A stretch of DNA of 64,000 bases, taken from positions 74,954,186-75,018,185 of the forward strand of contig OU342630.1 of the NCBI GenBank assembly GCA_910589415.1, given 5' to 3'. Shown here piece by piece: positions 56,527-64,000 of the stretch. The notes under the pieces are model-generated. The model made no database searches. It was not told the origin of the DNA and saw nothing but the letters and a program-made list of their open reading frames with translations. Each line of letters begins with the position of its first letter. The stretch's first letter is position 1. A program made the translations under genes and the position numbers. The stretch comes from Malachius bipustulatus (lineage: Eukaryota; Arthropoda; Insecta; Coleoptera; Melyridae).

Positions 56527-57681
56527 TACAGGGTGTCCCATAATATGTGGGCAATCTCCCGGATTTGGAAAATTTCGTAAAAATAAATGAAAAAATAGCC
56601 ATAAAATTAATTCATCAGAGACACCCCTACAAAGATATTAGCTGTTGAAGTTGAGGGTTGAAAATCAATTTTTTGCAATAACTTTTTTATTTCTTGACCG
56701 ATTTTGATATTTTTTGGGACTGTTTAGAATAGTGTTTCATAATCTTTGGTAGCACATACATAGCCCTCGGGATGGCATAACCCCCTCATTCACTTGAAAG
56801 AAAACAATAAAAATAAAAATTTTACAATTTTCTAAGGTTAATTTTCTTTTTACTTGACATTTTTTACATAAAAAATGTATGTTTATTTATTTCGATAGAG
56901 CGAACCGTTATCGAGATAAACGTCCTTCTAATAGGTGATGCGTCGCAGGAACTTTCTAAATTTCCAGTAAATTGAGCAGGAAACAAAACAATAACTTAAT
57001 TAAATACACGTCAAATAATGTCAAAGATTTTATTTCATGCAGATTCAATTCTAACTGATTTTCTGCGTATTCACCGTTTTGTGTAACTCATTTTAAAATC
57101 AGTTAGAATTGAATCTGCATGAAATGAAATCTTTGACACTATTTGACGTGTATTTAATTAAGTTATTGTTTTGTTTCCTGCTTAATTTACTGTCAAAGCT
57201 CAGCCATCTTGTTAAAATTTACTGGAAATTTAGAAAGTTCCTGCGACGCATCACCTATTAGAAGGACGTTTATCTCGATAACGGTTCGCTCTATCGAAAT
57301 AATTAAAGATACATTTTTTATATAAAAAATGTCTAATAAAAAGAAAATTAACCTTAAAAAACTGTAAAATTATTATTTTTATTGTTTTTTTTCAAGTGAA
57401 TGAGGGGGTTATGCCATCCCGAGGTCTATGTATGTGCTACCAAAGATTATGAAACACTATTCTAAACAGTCCAAAATAATACAAAATAAAACCAAAAATT
57501 ATCAAAATCGGTCAAGAAATAAAAAAGTTATTGCAAAAATTGATTTTCAACTCTCAACTTCAACAGCTAATATCTTTGTAGGGGTGTCTCTGAGGAATTA
57601 ATTTTATAGCTAGTTTTTCAATTATTTTTACGAAATTTACCCAAATCCGAGAGATTGCCCACATATTATGGGACACCTTTA
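56527..57681. mobile_element. 1.15-kb foldback element just after the terminal exon
   Basis: TACAGGGTGTCCCATAATAT is mirrored by ATATTATGGGACACCTTTA. Long arms share CAACAGCTAATATCTTTGTA-type, GAGGGGGTTATGCCATCC-type and CGATAACGGTTCGCTC blocks. It starts 38 bp after the stop codon at 56488 and so probably lies in the 3' UTR or at the gene's end. Confidence 0.85.
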
Positions 57682-57764
57682 TTCAAGAGATTGTTGAATA
57701 GTATTGACGAATAATGATTTTTTAGTAACAAAATCATGACCTTTCATGGTTTCGACATTTTCAC

Positions 57765-58395
57765 ATATTTAACATAAAGTAAATTCCGGGAATTTCTTTA
57801 TACTGATATAGGTAGCAGTCTTATTATTGGGATTAGAGAAAAGTCGTAAAGGAAAACATTTTAGACGATTTTATAAGCAATAAAACGGCGTTACATTTTT
57901 TTTTATTTGTCCTGTCATTTTCGAGTTATGACCTAGACTTGTGTTTTTTTAAATGTAAGTAATAGTTGGCTATGACATCATTCGATATGTCTTTTTTTTC
58001 TAAATACGACGATATAAAACTCGATATGGTTTTTCCTAAAAATAAGAAGTTAGAACGTTTTTAAACTTAAAAAAACACAAACATGTTTATGTCATAACTC
58101 GAAAATGACATGACAAATAAAGAAAATTATAGCGCCGTTTTATTGGTTTTAAAATCATTTAAAACATTTTTCCTTGGTATTCTTCTCTAATCCCAATAAT
58201 TAGAGCGCTATCTCAGTGTAAAGAAATTAATGAAATTTTGTTTTTGTCAAATATACCCATGAAGATTTTGAAAAAAACAAAAGTTGCTTCAAACTAAGCT
58301 CATAAAATTGCACTAATTTCCCTATTTAACAGTTCGTTTAACTGGAGTATTTTACGAGATCTCTTTACTAAACATTGAAAAAAACTCACCCTGTA
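57765..58395. mobile_element. Foldback element, family D (second copy)
   Basis: It has the same arms as 15960-16654 (TTGGGATTAGAGAAAAGTCG; ATTTTCGAGTTATGAC). The right end is AACTCACCCTGTA. The left outer end is missing, as in the first copy. Confidence 0.65.
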
Positions 58396-59636
58396 TAAAT
58401 ATGGCCGGAAATCACTTTTTATTATTATTTCTAACAATCTATGACCCCTGTATTGTTCGATAATAAAAAATATTGTTGCCAGATAATATTATATTTACCT
58501 AGAAAGTTTTTTTTGTATACATCCATGAAATGAGGATATTTAGATGGTTTACCATTTTTCCAGGGCGCCACTAATGGTTCCCTACTAAAACCATGTTTGT
58601 GAAGTCAAGATTCGCCCTGTAAATATGACATAAGTGCACAATCGAATTTTGCTAGCACGCGTAACAAGTTTAAGCACGCGAAGTTTGAGGTGTGCTCCTT
58701 GAACATAATTTCTTGTTTAGCGGTAGGTAGAATTCGTAATAACAAATTCTCGAACAAATTGTAGCCAATTTTTTTCGGGTAATAATATTTGTTATAATTT
58801 CTTTTGTTTACTAGTTCATTTTCGGTCATTATCGAATCATATTGAATTCATACCACCTACCAGGGACCAGGGTATATCATTGAAGATTAAAAATAAATAT
58901 CCACAACACATGTTTTTGTGATGTAACTAGGTGTGTGTGTATTTATTTGTTTAATCTTTAATATCCTAATAATAGTGGTGGGTTTAAAGTGTTTAAACTC
59001 TAATCCAATAATTTTATCTCATTAGAAACTTAGAAAGCTTGTATTATTCTACATTATGGTTAACTGGCGGTGTTTACTTTGTCCCGTGCATAATAAGTGG
59101 TCGTTTTTTTTTAGATCCACGATGTATGATTCATCCAGTATTTTAGCAATAATTTTTTGGAGGTTTAAAATAATTATTTCACATTTGTTATAACCTGATA
59201 GACAACTTTTATTGTTCACGTGCTACACGGCAAATATAATTACCAATGTTAATTTCGAAGGAAAATAATGGCCACCTTATAATAATTATGATACCTGCGC
59301 TATTTTTCACCTGCTGCTGTTGATTCTGACAAATTTATTTTGTGACAAACTAGTTTATTGATTTTAGAATCGGACCGAATCCTAATTCGATGTAAATATA
59401 TTCGTGTAGCTTTTCCACGACGGTCATTTTATGTGTATGTGAACTACTTAACGGCTTCTTATAGGCATTCTACTACTTACATAGGTAGTTCTTTGGAATA
59501 TCTGATAAATCGAATAATCGCTCAAAGCTAGACGTCTTACCTTAGCCTTAGCCTACAGATTTACTTCACTTAATAGCCTTGGTCTTGGTTATCGCATACA
59601 TATAATCTAGCGAAATAACAGTTAACGACATAATAT
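58396..59636. other. Gene-free AT-rich stretch
   Basis: No exon or repeat I can support. A GCGCGTGC-like patch near 58655 is minor. Confidence 0.35.
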
Positions 59637-60162
59637 ACAGTGAGAGCAAATAAGAACATTTGGGCAAGCGTCGGAAAAAATCATGTCTAAAATTGAAGAA
59701 AAGAAATTAATTTTTCTTTTTACCGAAGATCTGTACAGTAGTGAAACTGCATCAGTAGGGTTGCTGGAAAATCTTCTCCATCAGATTTCATCTGATCGGT
59801 TCTCACATACCTATATATACGAATTGGAGATGTCAGTTGTTACGCCGCCAACACTTCGATCTCTTCCAGGCCATGCTAACAGCACAACACAACAGTTACT
59901 TTAGTAGAATCTGGGCCACTTATTTGAAATGCAAACCACATCTCATTCCCAATATCGGCCTCATGCTCTTAGAAAACCGTGCCATATGAACATATACGAC
60001 TGAAACTCCTTTACAAAATAATTTATGTGAGTGTGCTGATGCCTGATGCCATCATATGGTGTGAAGACTGTCAACCCCAACACCATTAAAACAGTGTTTG
60101 AGCGGCAGGTCATGTTTTGACAATGTAAAAATGATGTCATGCCTTTTGCATGGCAATCTTTG

Positions 60163-60252
60163 CAAACAAGAATAAACTCGAGCTCAGTTAAGCGAAACAA
60201 GGCCTCATTGGAAGATGATCCTAAACATGGTCAGTTGCAGCCGATAGAGTAA
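60163..60252 (+). pseudogene. Mariner-like transposase relic
   Basis: The plus frame reads SSVKRNKASLEDDPKHGQ, close to the linker motif (KRG..SLEDDPR.GRP) between the helix-turn-helix domains of mariner transposases. The frame ends in a stop three residues past QLQ. No other transposase block is clear, so the relic is very degraded. CAGTGAGAGCAAATAAGAAC at 59638 could be a terminal repeat, but no partner was found. Confidence 0.35.
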
Positions 60253-61560
60253 CTTTCTCCTATACTCGCAACATAAAGATGTCGTTATCGTCATACTATG
60301 AAAAGATATTTCAAAAGGTTAATTTCTTCGCCGAAATGTTTTCCGCAGAAACTTTCAAAAGATAAAAAGTAGGTATACGAATCCCTTGATACTAGGTACA
60401 TTATCAATAGTCAGGGTGCAAGTTAACATAAGCGCGTTCAATACCAAAAACTCGATGAAGAATGGTTTTGTTGATTTTCCAGTCGCTGAATATGTTACCA
60501 ATTATTACCTTGTGGGTGGATATGATTCTCTGTGTGCTGTGTGTTAAGTGTAACTTGTAGAAGATGATTTTCCAGCAATTTAATACGTCCCGGACTAGAG
60601 TTGAGGTCAGGACAAGGTGTAGTGACGCGGATAGGTGAGCGGAACTGCATTTGAATGGCTTCCTCAGCAGTTTCCTTCTTCACGGATGTAATAGGTACTT
60701 AGCCTTAGAAGTTCAATTATTGTAGTTATCGATTCAAGTCCAAGGCCGAAGTTGTTTGCATTGCATTTAAGTTTACTCGGATCGGATCACTATCATGAAG
60801 AGACGTTTGGATAATCCTCAAGTTGAGGGCGACATATTATTTAGACACAACCATTATCAAGTAGGTATCATTAGTGACGAAAGACTCTTCCTTACTCGAC
60901 TAACTATTAGGCCCGGGCTTTACGCGTTGACAGCAGAAATTTTCGACTCGAACGGCAAGAGTTTCTCAGACTTTTTAAATATTTCTTTAAGTTCCTCGCT
61001 GCTGCATTCTCGTACATTATTTCGAATTTATCGAAATGGATTCTTCTAATTTAATGAAAGTTTTGGTTCGCTGAACATCCACGAGCAACTAATACCTACA
61101 CTTGCTCTATAATTTAGTGTAATGAGCATGCCTGTAATTGGCTTCATTAAGCGTATAGAGACGCGAAAAACTAACTGGAACAAAAAAATATTTTTTTATC
61201 AATAGATCAGCATATCATTATATAAAATAAATGATCTTGTGAAAGAAAATATTTAAAATTTGTAAAGAAACAGCTATCGTTTGCAGTTGTAAAATAGGAA
61301 AAACCGTAACTGTTTATGATAATTTATAATTATTATTATTGCGGGAACCTACAGCAGATAAATATAGTCATGTAAGAGGGGAACGTTAATTTTTTGTAAG
61401 ATCTTATCATCAGCGTTATAAATATGTATAAGGGTATATGGGCGTTTACATTGTTAGTCGCAATGGTTGGGTCATTCAAAATTCACTTGTTATTGTAATT
61501 AATCGGAGAACAGTTATCATGTAGTATTTATGAAGATATGATGATAGTTTGTGCTGAGCT
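60253..61560. other. Gene-free stretch
   Basis: A plus-strand frame at 60795-61049 has no splice signals or family match. Otherwise AT-rich unique DNA. Confidence 0.3.
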
Positions 61561-61830
61561 ACTGTGCCGCCGCTATGTAGCAGAACACGGGTGCGCTCTC
61601 GCTTATATGAAATTTCATGTAAACGATTGGCCGCGCGGCCAACGGGTCGCTTATTTTTACCTATTTAAACTTATGTTTATTCAAATAACCCATTCTATTC
61701 TTCCCGTTGTTTGACTTGTTTTGTTTTAACTCTCCAATTCTCCAATAAAATGCAACCTCGTTATCTATGATGACGTCACATTACCGCGTTGAGCGCTATA
61801 TGCATATAAGTAAGGATGAATTTTTTCAAC
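61561..61830. promoter_or_regulatory. CpG-rich patch with palindrome, CRE and TATA-like motif
   Basis: TTGGCCGCGCGGCCAA (61627-61642) is a perfect palindrome. TGACGTCA is at 61771-61778 and GCTATATGCATATAAGTAAG follows at about 61795. The patch stands out from AT-rich surroundings. It could be a promoter or enhancer; no following exon is certain. Confidence 0.3.
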
Positions 61831-62486
61831 TGCATCAACAATGGGAATATATCCGAAAAGGCTTATACTTGTCATTGTCATTTTTTGTTATTGTTTAGTT
61901 GTTACTTAGGTACATGAACTTATATTTTACCTCCCACAGTTAACCTTTCTCATTAAAACATCTGTTTGTAATTAATAGGTACCCGAGAAAGGGGTTGTTG
62001 CGTCAGCGCATCAATGAAGCCGTAGGTATATAAAACGCTTTACGTAATTTAAAGGATCAATAGATTAAGTTATAAGTTCTAATTACGTTAGCATTAACTG
62101 ACAGGTGTGCTTAGACTTAATAATAAATCTTCCACTAATACTAGAATGACTATCATATTTATATTTATTTTGTCTACTACAGTAATAACGTACTTTGCTG
62201 ATATTTTTTACACACAGGTATAAATTATAAGATTAATGCTTATTTTATTTTGATTAAAAAAAATACAGTAAGATACTTTTTATAAGCAGAAAAAACATAT
62301 CCCCGTGACCATATTTCCCTCCAATTGTTAGGTGGACCTTTTGAAGTCTAAATAAAATTTACAAAATAGCTTTTCATAAGAAATGTTGCCAAATACAAAA
62401 ATATATCTGAAATTTAATTTATTTAAATTAAATGTTGACATTCTGGACCGCCTTTATTGGAAATTTTTTTTTTTTTTGATAATCAG

Positions 62487-62534
62487 GATAATTTTTCTTA
62501 AAGCTTAAACGCTAAAGTCTGAATTATCCTGCAC
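62487..62534. repeat. 48-bp hairpin
   Basis: CAGGATAATTTTTC is mirrored by GAATTATCCTG across a loop of about 22 bases. Confidence 0.45.
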
Positions 62535-62917
62535 TTAATTATTACAATTTCTTAGTGAAAGCCAAAAATGATTAATTATAATCGACTCCGTGAGTCGTGA
62601 AGTATTACGTTCGTAATTATTACGGATCGATAACAGTAAATTGGAATTCTCAGATATCTGGAGTGGCCATCATATTACTTGAATTAATGGAAATTTAATG
62701 AAAAAATAATTAAATTATTACTCCCGTATTTTTTAATTCAAAAGCTATTAGGCACTGTCAAAATAATTTTATGTTATGTTGAAGAATTTTCAAAGAAATG
62801 ATTTTTTTTTCTAAATTATTGAAATATTTGACATTTATTATTTTTTATTAAAAATTGTCTTCTTGGTATATTTTATGATTGTTTTTAACAAGAAGATTAT
62901 CAAGAAGGTAAACATTA

Positions 62918-63136
62918 GGTATTATAAAGGCTCGTTAAGTTAATGGGAAGATTTCTGTGACCGTTTCTGGTTTCTGGAGAAGGTATCGACTCTTGGTGGA
63001 AAATTTAGCAATTTAGTGATTCTCGGCATGAAAGCAGGGATTACAAAAATGTTAATAAAAGTAATTTTACATCCATATTAAATTCAAAAACGGCCACAGA
63101 AATCTGCCCGTTAGCTTAATGAGCCTTTATAATACC
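62918..63136. mobile_element. 219-bp MITE with about 48-bp inverted ends
   Basis: GGTATTATAAAGGCTCGTTA and GATTTCTGTGACCGTTT are mirrored by AAACGGCCACAGAAATC and AATGAGCCTTTATAATACC. It is non-coding and a separate family. Confidence 0.8.
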
Positions 63137-64000
63137 CGCACTGAAAGAGTTTTTAAATAATAATTTGAATAATTAAAGCTTGAAAACTTTAAATTTAAAA
63201 ACGCCACTATAAAAACAAACATCGAGGGGTGAATTTGCTGCTTTTTATCCACTAATTTGTTGTGGAGACTAAAAATTTGCATCTCCAGTTTCCATGAAAA
63301 AATTATTTCGTTTTAATAAATTTCCCATAAAAAGTATTATTATTTTGTTATTATTATATAAATATTCCATGTAATACTTAATTAAGGCAAATTACTTTAG
63401 TAATACCTTTTTTATTTTTCGAATACATAATTAAATGTATTTTTGAAAGATATAGAAGAGTGTTAAAAAGTCCTTGAGAGGATAAAAAATACTAATATGA
63501 AAATAATAATTTTATGACCTTTGGCGTACAATTGCGATATTGATATAGAATTTTTTTAATATTGTGTTATTATCACGTTGCATTATCGAAATGTAATAAT
63601 GCTGAAAGATGTAATGAGAAGAAAAAAGAAGAAGTAAAAAATAAGAAAAAAAAAGATGTAATGAAAGTCGTCGATTAAGTATATCGGGTGTTCATTAAGT
63701 AATACATCCTCAGTGGGTCGTGGACCGCGGAACGTATGTCATAACTTGATTTTGATTCGTCAAAAATATACGAGATTCGAGAGAATCGTAATCCGAGTCA
63801 CGGTAACTCGCTGTAACTGTGATTTATTTATGGGTTATTTAAAAGTAACTATAATTTTACTGCCCGTCTCAATCATCGGTAAATCATCAAGTATAGATGT
63901 GCGTCAAATGGTCGTAAACAGTGTTTCTTGCACATACATGTCTCAAGTAACGGGGACATTAGATCTGTCACTGCTTGCTAATTCGGTTCTCCCAACTTAG
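63137..64000. other. Gene-free to window edge
   Basis: ATATCGGGTGTTCATTAAG at 63681 resembles an element terminus that may continue past the window. The frame at 63713-64000 has no recognisable protein family. Confidence 0.3.

Noticed and set aside
56570..56625. Reverse-strand CTGATGA followed at distance by ACGAAA, tested as a second hammerhead
   Set aside because: No stable stem II and no stem I or III partner; only the 30.6-kb site meets all core requirements.
60795..61049. 84-codon plus-strand frame starting MKRRLDNPQVEG
   Set aside because: The composition is acceptable but there is no family match, splice site or poly(A) signal; not enough to call a gene.
63713..64000. 95-codon frame at the window edge
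   Set aside because: It opens with a non-ATG start, shows no domain and follows a possible transposon terminus.
1..64000. CRISPR arrays, operons, prophage or rRNA genes
   Set aside because: No regular spacer-repeat arrays, no bacterial gene organisation and no rRNA-like sequence; the repeats present are eukaryotic transposons.

Overview
The window is AT-rich eukaryotic DNA from an insect-type genome: GT-AG introns of about 57-64 nt beside much longer ones, a metazoan mitochondrial transcription factor gene, tRNA-derived SINEs, and very dense small DNA transposons. The abundance of foldback elements with TACAGGGTGTCCC-type ends and of CAGTGGCGTAG motifs reminds me of beetle or hemipteran genomes. 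That is recollection, not proof, so the order is left open. There is no prokaryotic or viral gene organisation.

Layout. 349-1738: a two-exon gene for a small secreted, extremely acidic protein of unknown function. 4.3-10.5 kb: a complete six-exon gene that I read as TEFM, the mitochondrial transcription elongation factor. It has a CRE/NRF1-like promoter motif, an antisense THAP-domain exon in intron 2 and two large palindromes in intron 4. 10.7-45 kb: mostly foldback (palindromic) elements, many nested in or abutting one another, with two tRNA-derived SINE-like copies (11.6 and 14.0 kb), a tRNA-like sequence (39.97 kb), isolated candidate exons (15.5, 24.1, 34.8 kb) and a hammerhead ribozyme (30.6 kb). 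45.9-47.4 kb: a TIR-flanked non-autonomous element. 49-53.3 kb: a SINE, a LINE C-terminal fragment, and a 2.7-kb transposon with about 510-bp TIRs that carries a decayed DDE transposase and a second SINE of the same family. 56.2 kb: a convincing terminal coding exon, followed 38 bp later by a 1.15-kb palindrome. 58-64 kb: mostly unique AT-rich DNA with one mariner-like relic and a small CpG-rich stretch.

How it fits together. The 2.7-kb element at 50.6 kb has the same outer ends as the foldbacks, so a transposase of its family is the likely mover of the MITE-like palindromes. Many foldbacks share one inner core (a motif near ATGAGTTATAAACAAGTG followed by a motif near TTACATGTCCCTAT) while their outer arms differ, which indicates layered growth. 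The hammerhead ribozyme has every core nucleotide, a GUC cleavage site and a two-base-pair stem III, as in Penelope-like and retrozyme-type ribozymes. It is the least expected signal here. Only the acidic-protein gene, TEFM and the 56.2-kb exon are supported as host coding sequence; other candidate exons are given with low confidence.
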